Part shown: piece after piece, positions 17,708 to 27,969 of the stretch | How positions within the stretch are numbered: position 1 is the first letter of the stretch | Layout of the letters: each line of letters opens with the position of its first letter | Source: Caballeronia cordobensis | Lineage (GTDB): Bacteria > Pseudomonadota > Gammaproteobacteria > Burkholderiales > Burkholderiaceae | Length of the DNA: 64,000 nt | Direction of reading: 5' to 3' | NCBI RefSeq assembly: GCF_001544575.2 | Contig: NZ_FCNY02000003.1 | Coordinates: forward strand, 310,001-374,000 | The notes under the pieces: model-generated | Seen by the model: only the letters and a program-made list of their open reading frames with translations | Told to the model about the DNA's origin: nothing | The model's database searches: none | Translations under genes and position numbers: made by a program

Positions 17708-19405
17708 TCAGGCCGCCTGCGCATCGAATTGCCGCGACGGAACGGCGTCGAGCAGAGCGCGTGTATAAGCGTGCTGCGGCGAACGCCAGATCTCCCGATG
17801 ACTGCCGCTTTCGACGATGCGGCCGCCGCACATCACATGCACGCGATCGGCGATATAGCGCACCACGGACAGATCATGCGAAATGAAGAGATAAGCGAGA
17901 CCGAGATCGCGCTTGAGCTCGACGAGCAGATTCAGGATCTGCGCCTGAATCGACACATCCAGCGCGGACACCGGTTCATCGCAGATGAGCAACGCCGGTT
18001 CGAGAATCAACGCACGTGCAATGCCGATCCGCTGCCGCTGTCCACCGGAAAATTCGTGCGGAAAGCGATTGAGCGCGGCGCCTGGCAGCCCCACCCGATC
18101 GAGCATCGCGGCGGCTCGGCCGCGCCGTGTGCGCGCATCGCCGATACCGTTGACCGCCATCACCGTCTCGAGAATCTCGCCCACGCTGCGCCGCGGATTG
18201 AGCGAAGCGTACGGGTCCTGGAACACCATCTGCACCTGCCGCCGCAGCGGCCGCAACGCACGCTCGGAGAGCGGCGCGATATCCGTGCCGCCAAGGCGGA
18301 TCGCGCCGCTCGTGGCCGGGACGAGACGCATGATGGCGCGGGAAAGCGTCGACTTGCCGCAACCCGATTCGCCGACGAGCCCCACCGATTCCCCCCGCGC
18401 GATATCGAACGACACATCATCGACGGCGCGCATCACGCCCCTGCCATGCCGATGCGCATAGTCGACGGTCAGATTGCGTAGGGACAGCAGCGGCGCCCGC
18501 TCGTCCTCCGCCCCGGCCGGATCGGGCGCCACAGCGCGCGGCGCGAGAGGCGTCACGTTGAATGCGTGCTCGCCCTCGCCGGATGTCGTGTGGCGGATCT
18601 CGGGCAGCGTCCACTCGCGATAGTGCAGCCCGCTCGACACATTCAACGAGGTGCCGAGCAGGCCGCGCGTATAGGCATGCTTCGGCTGCAGGAACAATTG
18701 GGCGACCGGCGCCTCTTCCACTTTTTTGCCGGCGAGCATCACCGCCACGCGATCCGCATGCTCGCTCACCACGCCGAGGTCGTGCGTGATGAGCAGCAGC
18801 GACATCGACAGCTCCCGCCTCAGCTCGCCCAGCAGGTCGAGAATGCGGGCCTGAATGGTCACATCGAGCGCGGTCGTCGGTTCGTCGGCGATCAGCAGGC
18901 GCGGACGGCAGGCCACGGCCATCGCGATCATCACACGCTGGCGCTGCCCGCCCGACAGCTCGTGCGGATAGTCGGAGACACGCCGGTGCGGCTCCGGCAC
19001 ATGCACCAGGTCGAGCAGTTCGATGGCGCGTTTCCACGCCGCGTCTTTCGACAGGCGCTCATGCTGCCGCAAGGTCTCCACGATCTGCGCGCCGATCGAC
19101 AGCACCGGGTTGAGCGACGTCATCGGCTCCTGAAAGATCATCGAGATCTGGCCGCCGCGCACGTCGCGCATGTCGGCGGGGCTCAGGTCGAGCAGCTCGC
19201 GCCCGTCGAAACGCACGCTGCCGGACACGCGTCCCGGCGCAGGCAGCAGCCGCATGATCGACAGCGCCGTGGCGGACTTGCCGCAGCCGGATTCGCCCAC
19301 GAGCGCGAGCGTTTCGCCAGCGGCGATATCCAGGTCGATGCCGCCTACCGCACGATGCCCGCCGAAATTCACACGCAGATCGCGCACTTCAAGCTGATTC
19401 TTCAC
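17708..19405 (-). CDS. Fused dual ATP-binding protein of peptide-type ABC importer
   Basis: 565 residues with two complete nucleotide-binding domains in one chain. The first has Walker [11 protein letters not shown] (near residue 37), signature LSGGQRQRV and Walker B LLIADEP; the second has [20 protein letters not shown] and LLICDEP. This is the fused DppDF arrangement, as in GsiA. It energises the two permeases encoded just upstream. The last gene of a four-gene operon read from the SBP gene at 23005. Confidence 0.95.
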   Translation of the reverse strand: MKNQLEVRDLRVNFGGHRAVGGIDLDIAAGETLALVGESGCGKSATALSIMRLLPAPGRVSGSVRFDGRELLDLSPADMRDVRGGQISMIFQEPMTSLNPVLSIGAQIVETLRQHERLSKDAAWKRAIELLDLVHVPEPHRRVSDYPHELSGGQRQRVMIAMAVACRPRLLIADEPTTALDVTIQARILDLLGELRRELSMSLLLITHDLGVVSEHADRVAVMLAGKKVEEAPVAQLFLQPKHAYTRGLLGTSLNVSSGLHYREWTLPEIRHTTSGEGEHAFNVTPLAPRAVAPDPAGAEDERAPLLSLRNLTVDYAHRHGRGVMRAVDDVSFDIARGESVGLVGESGCGKSTLSRAIMRLVPATSGAIRLGGTDIAPLSERALRPLRRQVQMVFQDPYASLNPRRSVGEILETVMAVNGIGDARTRRGRAAAMLDRVGLPGAALNRFPHEFSGGQRQRIGIARALILEPALLICDEPVSALDVSIQAQILNLLVELKRDLGLAYLFISHDLSVVRYIADRVHVMCGGRIVESGSHREIWRSPQHAYTRALLDAVPSRQFDAQAA

Positions 19406-19421
19406 GAATACCTCGGAATGG

Positions 19422-20390
19422 TCAGGCGCGATTGCGCAGGCGCGGATTGAGCGCGTCGTTCAGGCCGTCGCCGAGCAGATTCAGCGCAAGCACCGCCAGC
19501 ACGATGGCGGCGCCCGGCAGCGCGGTCAGATACCACGCGGTGCGCAGCGAATCGCGTCCCGCGCCGATCATGCCGCCCCAGCTCACCACATTGGGGTCGC
19601 CCATGCCGAGAAACGACAGCGACGATTCGATGAGAATCGCGCTCGCCACCATCACGGACGCGGTGACGATCACAGGCGGCAGCGCATTCGGGAGGATCTC
19701 GCCGAAGATGATGCGCGCGCTGCTGAAGCCCTGGCTGCGCGCCGCGAGCACGAAGTCCGCATGACGCAGCGTGCGGAATTCGGCCCGCACGATGCGCGCG
19801 ACCGTGGGCCACGACGCAATGCCGATCGCGAGCGCGATGACCTTCACGCCCGGATTGCCGATCGCCACGATGACGATCACGAGCAGAAACGAGGGCACCG
19901 TCTGGAACAGTTCGGTCACGCGCACGAGCAGATCGTCGAGCACGCCGCCGAAGAAGCCGCCCAACGCGCCGACGAGCGTGCCGATCAGCAGCCCGATCGC
20001 CGCCGCCGACGCGCCGATCAGCAGCGAGACCCGCGTGCCGTGCGCAATGCCCGCCGCGACATCGCGTCCGAGCGAATCCGTGCCCAGACGATAGAGCGGA
20101 TCGGTGCCAGGCCATTCGAAGGGCGCGGCGACCATATCGAGCGGATCGCCCGGAAAGAAGTGCGGCGCGCCGATGGCCAGCACGACGAACGCCGTCAGCA
20201 GCGCCAGGCCCGCCGGCGCCGACGGATTGCGCAACAACGCGCGCAGAACGGTATGCGTGCCGCGCGCCGCGCGCGGAGCGGCCGGGTCCTGTCCGCGGCG
20301 CGCGCCGAACAGCGCGCCCGTGAGCTGACGCCGCCATGCAGAGCCGGCGGAAGCGGATGCCGTAACGAGTTCGGATGATTCAGAAGCCAT
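19422..20390 (-). CDS. ABC importer permease, DppC-like
   Basis: 322 residues. A cytoplasmic N-terminal extension of ~50 residues precedes about six membrane segments. The EAA loop (RAEFRTLRHADFVLAARSQGFSS...) that contacts the ATPase is near residues 215-235, and the conserved SLSFLGMGDPNVVSWGGMI segment near the end is typical of DppC/OppC. It pairs with the DppB-like permease encoded 23 bases upstream. Confidence 0.93.
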   Translation of the reverse strand: MASESSELVTASASAGSAWRRQLTGALFGARRGQDPAAPRAARGTHTVLRALLRNPSAPAGLALLTAFVVLAIGAPHFFPGDPLDMVAAPFEWPGTDPLYRLGTDSLGRDVAAGIAHGTRVSLLIGASAAAIGLLIGTLVGALGGFFGGVLDDLLVRVTELFQTVPSFLLVIVIVAIGNPGVKVIALAIGIASWPTVARIVRAEFRTLRHADFVLAARSQGFSSARIIFGEILPNALPPVIVTASVMVASAILIESSLSFLGMGDPNVVSWGGMIGAGRDSLRTAWYLTALPGAAIVLAVLALNLLGDGLNDALNPRLRNRA

Positions 20391-20413
20391 GCGTTACCCA
20401 GATGAAAGACGGT

Positions 20414-21394
20414 TCAGGCGATGCGCGGATCGAGCCAGGCCTGCAACAGATCGACGACCACGTTCGCCGCGATCACGAGCAACGACGACAACAGCAGCAC
20501 GCCCAGCAGCACGCTGAAGTCGCGCGCCATGACGGCGTCGAGCGCGAGACGCCCGAGCCCGGGCCAGCTGAACACCGTCTCGGTGACGGCTGCGCCGCCG
20601 AGCAGCGTGCCGAAGTGGATGCCCACCATCGTCGTGAGCGGCATCAATGCATTGCGCAGCACGTGGCGCACGCTCACACGCAGCGGATGCAGCCCCTTGG
20701 CATGAGCGGTGCGCACGAAGTCCTGACGCTGCACTTCAAGCATCGCAGCGCGCGTAAGGCGCGCGTAGATCGCCACGAAGAACGTAGCGAGCGTCGCTGC
20801 GGGAAGCAGCACGTGCCTGAGGACATCCGTGAGATAGGCGAAGCCATGCAGTTGCGCGCCGACCGTGACGTCGCCGCCGCTCGGCAGCCAGCCGAGATGC
20901 ACCGAGAACAGCACGATGGCGAGCAGCCCGATCCAGAAGCCGGGCGTCGAGTAAAGCAGCAACGCCAGCACGGACAGCACGCGATCCGGCCACTTGCCGG
21001 CCCAGTGCGCCATGATCGCGCCGAGCACCACGCCGACGATGATGGCGAACGTGAGCGCCGTGCCCATCAGGATCAGCGTATTCGGCAGCCGCCCGAGAAT
21101 CAACTCCATCACCGGCGCGTCGTAGCGCGGCGAATAGCCGAGACTGAAATGCGAGAGATGCGAAAGATAAGACCACAACTGATGCAGCACCGGCTGGTCG
21201 AGACCGAACTTGGCGCGCAGCGACGCGATCGTTTCCGCCGTCGCCGAGCCGGACTCGCCGGCCAGCACGTCGGCGGCGTCGCCGGGCATCCACCGGAGCA
21301 GGAAGAAGTTGAGGATCACGATGGCGAGCACGGTCGGCACAGCCTGCCATGCGGTGCGTCGCGCGATTGCGGCAAGGCGCGTGCGTCGGTTCAT
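20414..21394 (-). CDS. ABC importer permease, DppB-like
   Basis: 326 residues with about six membrane segments. The N-terminal LLRWMPGDAADVLAGESG region and the EAA loop (MLEVQRQDFVRTAHAKGLHPLRVSVRHVLRNAL) are diagnostic for DppB/OppB/GsiC permeases. Starts 12 bases after the substrate-binding protein gene. Forms the membrane channel with the DppC-like protein. Confidence 0.93.
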   Translation of the reverse strand: MNRRTRLAAIARRTAWQAVPTVLAIVILNFFLLRWMPGDAADVLAGESGSATAETIASLRAKFGLDQPVLHQLWSYLSHLSHFSLGYSPRYDAPVMELILGRLPNTLILMGTALTFAIIVGVVLGAIMAHWAGKWPDRVLSVLALLLYSTPGFWIGLLAIVLFSVHLGWLPSGGDVTVGAQLHGFAYLTDVLRHVLLPAATLATFFVAIYARLTRAAMLEVQRQDFVRTAHAKGLHPLRVSVRHVLRNALMPLTTMVGIHFGTLLGGAAVTETVFSWPGLGRLALDAVMARDFSVLLGVLLLSSLLVIAANVVVDLLQAWLDPRIA

Positions 21395-21406
21395 CGCGCG
21401 AACTCC

Positions 21407-23005
21407 TCAGGCGCTCAGCCAGACATCGGCGAGATTGCCTTCGAGCCCTTGCGCCGATACCGTGTGATTGCGCACGCGCCGGTTGGCGAGCGTAATCATG
21501 CGGGGCGCGACGAGACTCAGGATCGGCAGGTCGCGGTACACGATCTGCTGAAACTGCTGATAGAGCGCCACGCGCTTCTTCTCATCGGTTTCGATCGACG
21601 CCGATTCGAGCAGCGTGTCCACTTCCGCGTTGCTGTAATGCGGCGCGTTCGAGAACGGCACGCCGGGCCGGATGTTCTTCGACCAGTAGAGCCGCTGCAC
21701 GCCGACGCTCGGATCGAACAACGTATTCACCCCGATGCTCGTGAAATCGAACTGCCGGTCCGCATAGACGCGCTTGAGGAACGAAGGCAGATCCTGCGAG
21801 CGCACGGTCACGTCGATGCCCACGCGCGCGAGCGCCGATTTCACGTAATCGGCCTGACGGCGGTACATATCGCCATAAGGCAGGAAATCGTGCGTCAGTT
21901 GAAAGCGCGGGCCGCCGTTCTTGCGCGGATAACCCGCGGCGTCGAGCAGCTTTTCCGCACTGGCGATATCGAATGCGTAGGGCGTGAGCTTCGCGTCGTG
22001 ATACGGCGATCCCGGCGTGATGGGCGTCGGCGAGATATCGGCATAGCCGTAGGCGATCGTCTTCTGCACGACCTGCGGATTGATGGCATGCGCGATGGCC
22101 TGCCGCACGCGCACATCTTTCAGGATCGGATGATCGAGATTGAAGTCGATCTCCGAAAGCGGCTCTAGAAAGCGATAACCACGCGTCTCCACTGCGAGTT
22201 GCGGCAATTGCGTGAGACGCGGCAGATCCGAGAGCGGCACGGGATTTTCCCCGCCGAGATCGAGCGCGCCGGTTTCGAACGCGGCCGAGCGCGCGGCCGC
22301 ATCGGGAATCACCTTGAACACGAGCGAGTCGATATACGGTTTGCCCGCATCCCAGTAGTCCGGATTGCGTTCGTAGACGATGCTCGCGCCGCGCGTCCAC
22401 GACTTGAAGCGGAATGGCCCCGTGCCGATGGGCGCATTGTTATGCGGGTTTGAGAGCGGATCGCCGCTTGCGTAGAGATGCTTCGGCACGATCGGCGATT
22501 CGCCGGCGGACAGCGCCTTCAACAGATACGGCGCGGGCTTCGACAATTCGATGATCGCGGTGCGTGTGTCGGGCGTCGACACGCGCGTGACGTTGGCGAA
22601 GGTGCTGCGCCCACGCGGATGAATCGATTTCAGAAGCTCGATGGAGAACGCCACATCCGCCGACGTGAAAGGCTCGCCGTCGTGCCACTTCACGTTCTGA
22701 CGCAGCGTGAACGTGTACTTGAGACCGTCCGGGCTCACGTTCCACGCGGTCGCGAGCTGTGCTTTCGGCTTCAGATCGAAGTCGTACGCGAGCAGGCCTT
22801 CGAGCACCTTGGAACTCGCGACGAGCGCGGGACCTGTCGTCTGAAAGATCGAGACGAGCACGGGCGGCTCGGGGTTGATCAGCATGTTGAGTGTGCCACC
22901 GCGCCTGGGCGGGCCCTCTTGCGCGTATGCGAGCGAAGACAGGCCGGCGGACGCGAGCGCCACGCCTGATGAAACCAGAAAATCGCGTCGATTGAAGCCT
23001 GCCAT
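21407..23005 (-). CDS. Periplasmic substrate-binding protein, SBP family 5, Tat-type signal
   Basis: 532 residues. The N-terminus MAGFNRRDFLVSSG carries a twin-arginine motif, then a hydrophobic stretch ending AYAQ, so export may be by Tat, which is uncommon for this family. The body matches peptide/nickel-type binding proteins (PF00496), including LRQNVKWHDGEPFTSADVAFSIE. These capture oligopeptides, opines or other polar organic compounds. First gene of the minus-strand importer operon, divergent from a flavin monooxygenase gene with which it probably shares regulation. Confidence 0.93.
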   Translation of the reverse strand: MAGFNRRDFLVSSGVALASAGLSSLAYAQEGPPRRGGTLNMLINPEPPVLVSIFQTTGPALVASSKVLEGLLAYDFDLKPKAQLATAWNVSPDGLKYTFTLRQNVKWHDGEPFTSADVAFSIELLKSIHPRGRSTFANVTRVSTPDTRTAIIELSKPAPYLLKALSAGESPIVPKHLYASGDPLSNPHNNAPIGTGPFRFKSWTRGASIVYERNPDYWDAGKPYIDSLVFKVIPDAAARSAAFETGALDLGGENPVPLSDLPRLTQLPQLAVETRGYRFLEPLSEIDFNLDHPILKDVRVRQAIAHAINPQVVQKTIAYGYADISPTPITPGSPYHDAKLTPYAFDIASAEKLLDAAGYPRKNGGPRFQLTHDFLPYGDMYRRQADYVKSALARVGIDVTVRSQDLPSFLKRVYADRQFDFTSIGVNTLFDPSVGVQRLYWSKNIRPGVPFSNAPHYSNAEVDTLLESASIETDEKKRVALYQQFQQIVYRDLPILSLVAPRMITLANRRVRNHTVSAQGLEGNLADVWLSA

Positions 23006-23201
23006 GTAATGCCGTTCCTTTCTGTTCGTTGTTCGATGACGGCATATGACGCGCCGCAGCGATCACGATAGAACGGCGTTGCGTGCGCGTGAACCAACGG
23101 TTGCGCATATGAAAAGCAAGGCGTGTCGAAAAGCATGTGACGTGGACTGCAATACCGCGCGTCCAAAACAATCCACAAATGCTTCTTTGTCTGCGAGTGT
23201 G

Positions 23202-23211
23202 AGCACGTGCT
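23202..23211. promoter_or_regulatory. Palindrome in the divergent promoter region
   Basis: AGCACGTGCT, a perfect 10-bp palindrome, lies in the 261-base space between the divergent SBP gene and the flavin monooxygenase gene. Position fits a shared operator, but no dedicated regulator gene adjoins. Confidence 0.25.
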
Positions 23212-23266
23212 TAACTCTCGTGCTCCGATGCGCGACGTCGCCCGGTCAACCTTCTGGACATGCAAC

Positions 23267-24475
23267 ATGAGCGAGACAACGTACTCCGCGCACTCCGAGC
23301 CGCATGCAACGCAATCACGCGCGAGCGCGTTCGTGGACGTCGCGTCACCCGTGCAGTTTCCCGACAGTCCGGTGTCGCGCGTGTTCGCGCAGCCGCTCAT
23401 GCTCGGCCTCTTCCTGCCGATCCAGGCGGGCGGCTGGAGCGCCTCCACCCTGCCGCGCACGACCGACTGGTCTTTCGACTACAACGCCGATCTCGTGCTG
23501 AAGGCCGAATCGCTCGGCTTCGATCTCGTGTTCGCGCTGTCGCAATGGCTGCCGAAAGGGGGTTACGGCGGTGTCTTCAACGGCGAGGCGCTCGATTCCT
23601 TCATGACGCTCGCGGCGCTCACCGCACGCACCGAGCGCATCATTCTCGCGGCGACCAGCCACGTGCTATACGGCCCGTGGCATCCGCTGCACTTCGCGAA
23701 GTTCACCGCGACGCTCGATCATATCTCGCGCGGACGCTGGGCCATCAACGTCGTGACGGGACATCGCGCGGTCGAGCACGAGATGTTCGGCTGGAACCGG
23801 ATCGAGCACGACCGGCGCTACGAGATGGCCGCCGAGTTCATCGACGCCGTACAGCAGCTCTGGGCGCAACGCGAGAACTTCACGTTCGAACCTGAGCTAT
23901 CGAGCTGGAAGCTGAGTGGCGCGTTCGTCACGCCCAAGCCTCGCTACGGCCGGCCACTGCTCATCAACGCAACGGGTTCGGACGCGGGCATCGAGTTCGC
24001 CGCGCGCTATTCGGATGTCGTGTTCATCACGAGCCCGGCGGGGCCGGACATCGATCGCGCGCTGGAGGCGCTGCCCGCGCACGCCGCGCGTGTGAAAGCC
24101 GCCGCCGCGAGGCACGGCCGCACGATCCGCACGCTGCTCAACCCGCTTGTCGTGTGCCGCGAGACGGCGGCCGAAGCGCGCGCGTATCGCGATGCGATCG
24201 TCGCGCACGCCGACGAAGGCAGCTTCCAGCGCTTCGACAGCGACGCGCACGCGTGGCGCGGCGGCATGGATCAGCGCACTCAGGCCGCGGCGCGCGCGGT
24301 GGGCGGCAACGTGTCGATCACGGGATCGCCGGAGGAAGTGGCCGACACCATCGTGCGTCTGCATCGCGCCGGCATCGACGGCGTGCAGCTGAGCTTCTTC
24401 GATTTCAAGCCCGACCTAGACTTCTTCGGCGCGCGCGTGCTGCCGCTGTTGCGCGAAGCGGGCCTGCGACACTGA
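23267..24475 (+). CDS. LLM-class flavin-dependent monooxygenase (SfnG/SsuD-like)
   Basis: 402 residues from MSETTYS; in-frame starts upstream (23207, 23228) would add a non-conserved leader. It has the bacterial-luciferase TIM barrel, with TLDHISRGRWAINVVTGH near residue 155 and EHDRRYEMAAEFIDAV following, both typical of the FMNH2-dependent group that includes dimethylsulfone and alkanesulfonate monooxygenases and RutA. It needs reduced FMN from a separate reductase, which is not encoded nearby. Divergent from the first importer operon and upstream of the second. Confidence 0.9.
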   Translation: MSETTYSAHSEPHATQSRASAFVDVASPVQFPDSPVSRVFAQPLMLGLFLPIQAGGWSASTLPRTTDWSFDYNADLVLKAESLGFDLVFALSQWLPKGGYGGVFNGEALDSFMTLAALTARTERIILAATSHVLYGPWHPLHFAKFTATLDHISRGRWAINVVTGHRAVEHEMFGWNRIEHDRRYEMAAEFIDAVQQLWAQRENFTFEPELSSWKLSGAFVTPKPRYGRPLLINATGSDAGIEFAARYSDVVFITSPAGPDIDRALEALPAHAARVKAAAARHGRTIRTLLNPLVVCRETAAEARAYRDAIVAHADEGSFQRFDSDAHAWRGGMDQRTQAAARAVGGNVSITGSPEEVADTIVRLHRAGIDGVQLSFFDFKPDLDFFGARVLPLLREAGLRH

Positions 24476-24563
24476 TCTCTTCGAGGGTACCGAAGAAAAA
24501 TCGCGCATGCGCCGATGCTCAGCATAACGACGCAACGCGTGAAATCGACCTGAATGCCGACTC

Positions 24564-24575
24564 GATATCGATATC
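24564..24575. promoter_or_regulatory. Perfect 12-bp palindrome upstream of second importer operon
   Basis: GATATCGATATC, 108 bases upstream of the start of the second substrate-binding protein gene, in a 207-base gap that probably contains that operon's promoter. It could also be a chance product of the repeated CGATAT unit. Confidence 0.25.
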
Positions 24576-24682
24576 TCTTTTCGTCGTTTCGGATTCGGAA
24601 GCACGCGCGTCATCATATTCCATTCATCCGCCGGCTTCTCCAACCAAAAAAGGGCGCGCCCCGCCCAACAGCAGACCAACCT

Positions 24683-26251
24683 ATGCGCACGTTCTCGTCG
24701 GTCCTTCGCGGACTGGTCTTCGCCGCCACCCTGTCCGGCGCTTTCATCCTGCCAGCGCACGCCGCGAGCACGGCGCCCGCCGTCGATCGCGACACTGTCG
24801 TGATCGGCGTCGAAAAGGAGTTCTATAACCTCGACGGACTCGTTGCCGTGAGCGGCGATTCGCTTCGCTACGGCTGGCAGATCTACGACACGCTCTACGG
24901 GTTCGACCAGAAAGGCAATCTCGTGCCGCGCCTGGCGACAAGCGTGAGCGTTTCCGACGACGCGCGCGTGTTCACCTACAAGCTGCGTCCCAACGTCCAG
25001 TTCCATAACGGTGCGACGCTCACCTCGCGCGACGTGAAGGCATCGCTCGAACACGTGCTCGATCCGCGCAGCAAGAGCACGCGGCGGCCCTTCTTCGCGC
25101 CGGTCGTCGACGCGGTCGAGACGCCCGACGATCTCACCGTCGTGTTCAAACTGAAGCAGCCGGATGGCGCATTCGCCAACAAGGTCGCGGGCTATCTCTA
25201 TATCGTTCCGTCCGACTATCTCGCGAGCCTGCCGAATCCCGATGCGTTCGCGCAAAAGCCGGTATCGCTCGGCCCGTACAAGTTCAAGTCGCTCGCGCCC
25301 GGCGGCAGCGAGCTCGTGCTCGAACGCTTCGACGACTATTGGGGCGAGAAACCGCGCGTGAAGACGCTGATCTTCCGCGCGATCACCGAGCCGGCGAGCC
25401 GCGTCAATGCGGTGTTGCGCGGCGAAGTCGATCTCTCGGTGGCGCTGCCGTTCTCGGACTATGCGCGGCTCCGGAAGGAAAGCGGGCTCGACGTGATCGA
25501 GAGCCGCGTCGCGTCGCCCGTCTACGTGCGCGTCTATACCACCGACAAGAACTCGCCCTTCTCCAATGTCCAGGTGCGTCAGGCGTTGAGCTACGCGCTC
25601 GACACCAACGCGATCATCAAGAGCGTGCTGTACGGTGTGGGCGAGCCGCTCGGCACGATGATCTCGAACTACTATCCCTACGGCGCGGATCGTTCGATCA
25701 AGCCGTATCCGTACGACCCCGCGAAGGCACGCGCGCTGCTTGCGCAGGCCGGCTATCCGAAGGGTTTCGAGACCACCCTCAACATTCAGGGCGACATGCC
25801 GCAAGGCGTCGCGGAAGCGCTCGCGGCGTACTGGGGGCAAGTCGGGGTGAAGGTCAAGCTCAACCGCCTGACATATGCGACCTTCCAGCGCCTGAACAAC
25901 ACGCACACGTCCGGCCCGCTCGCGCTGAGCCAGTTCACCAACGCGCTGTACGACCCTGTGCATCCGGTGGGCGGCGCGTTCGCATCGAACGGAAGCTGGT
26001 CCGACTATTCGAATCCGAAAGTCGATGCGCTGCTCGCCGATGTCTCGCGCGTCAGCGACACGAAGCAGCGCGGCGCAGTGTTCCAGAAGATCGGCCGCGA
26101 ACTGCACGACGATGCCGCCGCGTTCTTCATCTCCGAGTTCACCTACGTGTATGCGAAGAAGAAGACGCTGCAATGGCAGCCACAGCAAGGCGGCGGCTTC
26201 CTGAACTTCCGCACGATCCAGTGGACGCCGCAAGCGGTGGCCGGGAACTGA
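24683..26251 (+). CDS. Periplasmic substrate-binding protein, SBP family 5
   Basis: 522 residues from MRTFSSVLRG; the frame runs upstream but without a signal-like sequence. A Sec signal peptide ends near PAHAAS. The body matches family 5 binding proteins, with YKLRPNVQFHNGATLTSRDVKASLEHVLDP. It is a different protein from the Tat-type binding protein at 21407-23005, so the two importers probably take different ligands. First gene of an eight-gene plus-strand operon. Confidence 0.93.
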   Translation: MRTFSSVLRGLVFAATLSGAFILPAHAASTAPAVDRDTVVIGVEKEFYNLDGLVAVSGDSLRYGWQIYDTLYGFDQKGNLVPRLATSVSVSDDARVFTYKLRPNVQFHNGATLTSRDVKASLEHVLDPRSKSTRRPFFAPVVDAVETPDDLTVVFKLKQPDGAFANKVAGYLYIVPSDYLASLPNPDAFAQKPVSLGPYKFKSLAPGGSELVLERFDDYWGEKPRVKTLIFRAITEPASRVNAVLRGEVDLSVALPFSDYARLRKESGLDVIESRVASPVYVRVYTTDKNSPFSNVQVRQALSYALDTNAIIKSVLYGVGEPLGTMISNYYPYGADRSIKPYPYDPAKARALLAQAGYPKGFETTLNIQGDMPQGVAEALAAYWGQVGVKVKLNRLTYATFQRLNNTHTSGPLALSQFTNALYDPVHPVGGAFASNGSWSDYSNPKVDALLADVSRVSDTKQRGAVFQKIGRELHDDAAAFFISEFTYVYAKKKTLQWQPQQGGGFLNFRTIQWTPQAVAGN

Positions 26252-26254
26252 GCG

Positions 26255-27175
26255 ATGTCCGCTTATCTCCTGCGCCGCATCGGGTCGGCACTGCTCACGG
26301 TGTGGCTGATGTCGGTGCTGATCTTCGTCCTGGTGCGCATGGTGGGCGATCCTGCCTATCTGCTGATGCCGCCCGAAGCGACCGAGGCCGACCGCCAGAT
26401 CTTTCGCGAGCAACTCGGCCTCGCCGATCCCGTTCCGCTGCAATACGCGCGCTTTCTCGCGGGTCTCTTGCGCGGCGACATGGGCAACTCCTTTCACTTC
26501 GGCGCACCGGCGCTCTCGATGGCGCTGAGCCGGCTCGCGTCGAGTCTTCTGCTCGTCGGGGTTTCGCTGACGCTGGCGCTGGCTATCGGCTTGTCGCTGG
26601 GCGTCGTGTCGGCGGTGCGCCGCGGCGGGTGGATCGACCGGCTGGCATCGATCTTCGCGGTGCTCGGGCAGGCCGCGCCGCCCTTCTTCGTCGCGTTGCT
26701 GCTGATTCGGCTCTTTTCCGTGCAATGGGGCTGGCTGCCGACCGGCGGACACGGCTCGTGGCGTCATCTGATCCTGCCCGTGTGCGCGCTGGCGTGGTAC
26801 TCCGCCGCGGGCATCGCACGGCTCACGCGTGCCAACTTGCTCACGGTGCTCGAAGCCGACTACATCCGCATGGCGCGCATCAAGGGGCTGCCGGAGCGTG
26901 TCGTGATCGGAACGCATGCGCTGCGCAATACGGCGCTGCCGATCGTCGCGTTCACGGCTTCGCAGTTCGGCGTGCTGATCGGCGGCGCGGTTGCGATCGA
27001 AACGGTGTTCTCGTGGCCCGGCTTCGGCAGTCTGATGGTCGAGGCCATCAGCACGCTCGATTTCACCGTCGTGCAGGCGGCCGTGATCGTGTCCGTACTG
27101 CTGTTCGTCTCGATCAATCTTGCGGTCGACGTGCTCTACGCGCTCGTCGATCCGCGTATCCGGTATCGGCAATGA
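26255..27175 (+). CDS. ABC importer permease, DppB-like
   Basis: 306 residues with about six membrane segments, the LVRMVGDPAYLLMPPEATEAD region and the EAA loop (TVLEADYIRMARIKGLPERVVIGTHALRNTALP). Begins three bases after the binding-protein stop, and its own stop overlaps the next permease start by ATGA. Confidence 0.94.
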   Translation: MSAYLLRRIGSALLTVWLMSVLIFVLVRMVGDPAYLLMPPEATEADRQIFREQLGLADPVPLQYARFLAGLLRGDMGNSFHFGAPALSMALSRLASSLLLVGVSLTLALAIGLSLGVVSAVRRGGWIDRLASIFAVLGQAAPPFFVALLLIRLFSVQWGWLPTGGHGSWRHLILPVCALAWYSAAGIARLTRANLLTVLEADYIRMARIKGLPERVVIGTHALRNTALPIVAFTASQFGVLIGGAVAIETVFSWPGFGSLMVEAISTLDFTVVQAAVIVSVLLFVSINLAVDVLYALVDPRIRYRQ

Positions 27176-27969
27176 GCATGCGATTCGTCCTGTTCGGCGG
27201 CCTGCTTGTCGCGATCGTCGCGGCGTCCGCGTGCGCACCCTGGCTCTCGGCCGTCGATCCGAACGCGATCGATCTGTCCGCGACCTTCCAGCCGCCGAAC
27301 TGGCATCACTGGTTCGGTACCGACCAGATGGGCCGCGACGTCTTCGCGCGCACGCTCTACGGCGGCCGCATTTCGCTCGCCATCGCGTTCTGCGCGGTGC
27401 TGCTGGCGGGCTTCTCGGGCGCGCTCGCGGGCTTGCTGTCCGCGTATATCGGCGGACGTTTCGATGCCGCGCTGATGCGCATCGTCGATGCGCAATACGC
27501 GTTGCCGCCTGTGTTCCTCGCGATGCTGATCGTCGGCATCTGCGGACCGAGCATGACGAACATCGTGATCGTGGTGACGCTCGCGAACTGGGGACGCTTC
27601 GCGCGCATCATCCGCGCCGAGGCGCTCAGCCTGCGCGAGCGCGACTTCATCCTGATCGCGAAGCTGGCCGGCGCGACGCCGCTGCATGTCGCGCTGCGGC
27701 ACCTTCTGCCCAACGTGCGCAATACCTTCGCGGTGCTGCTGACGCTGGACATCGGCCTCGTGATCTTCATGGAAGCGGCATTGAGCTTCGTCGGGCTGGG
27801 CGTGCAACCGCCCGATCCGTCGTGGGGCGGCATGATCGCGGACGGCCGTAATTATCTCGATACCGCCTGGTGGCTGTCCGCGCTGCCGGGGCTCGTGCTG
27901 ATCGCCACCGTGCTCGCGAGCAACCGCATCGGCGAATCCTTGCAGCGCGATGAAGGAGCGGTGCGATGA
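27172..27969 (+). CDS. ABC importer permease, DppC-like
   Basis: 265 residues starting at the ATG that overlaps the upstream stop (27172-27175). The FGTDQMGRDVFARTLYGGRISL block, the EAA loop (RAEALSLRERDFILIAKLAGATP) and SFVGLGVQPPDPSWGGMI identify a DppC/OppC-type permease. Compact N-terminus, unlike the extended version in the neighbouring minus-strand operon. Confidence 0.94.
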   Translation: MSMRFVLFGGLLVAIVAASACAPWLSAVDPNAIDLSATFQPPNWHHWFGTDQMGRDVFARTLYGGRISLAIAFCAVLLAGFSGALAGLLSAYIGGRFDAALMRIVDAQYALPPVFLAMLIVGICGPSMTNIVIVVTLANWGRFARIIRAEALSLRERDFILIAKLAGATPLHVALRHLLPNVRNTFAVLLTLDIGLVIFMEAALSFVGLGVQPPDPSWGGMIADGRNYLDTAWWLSALPGLVLIATVLASNRIGESLQRDEGAVR

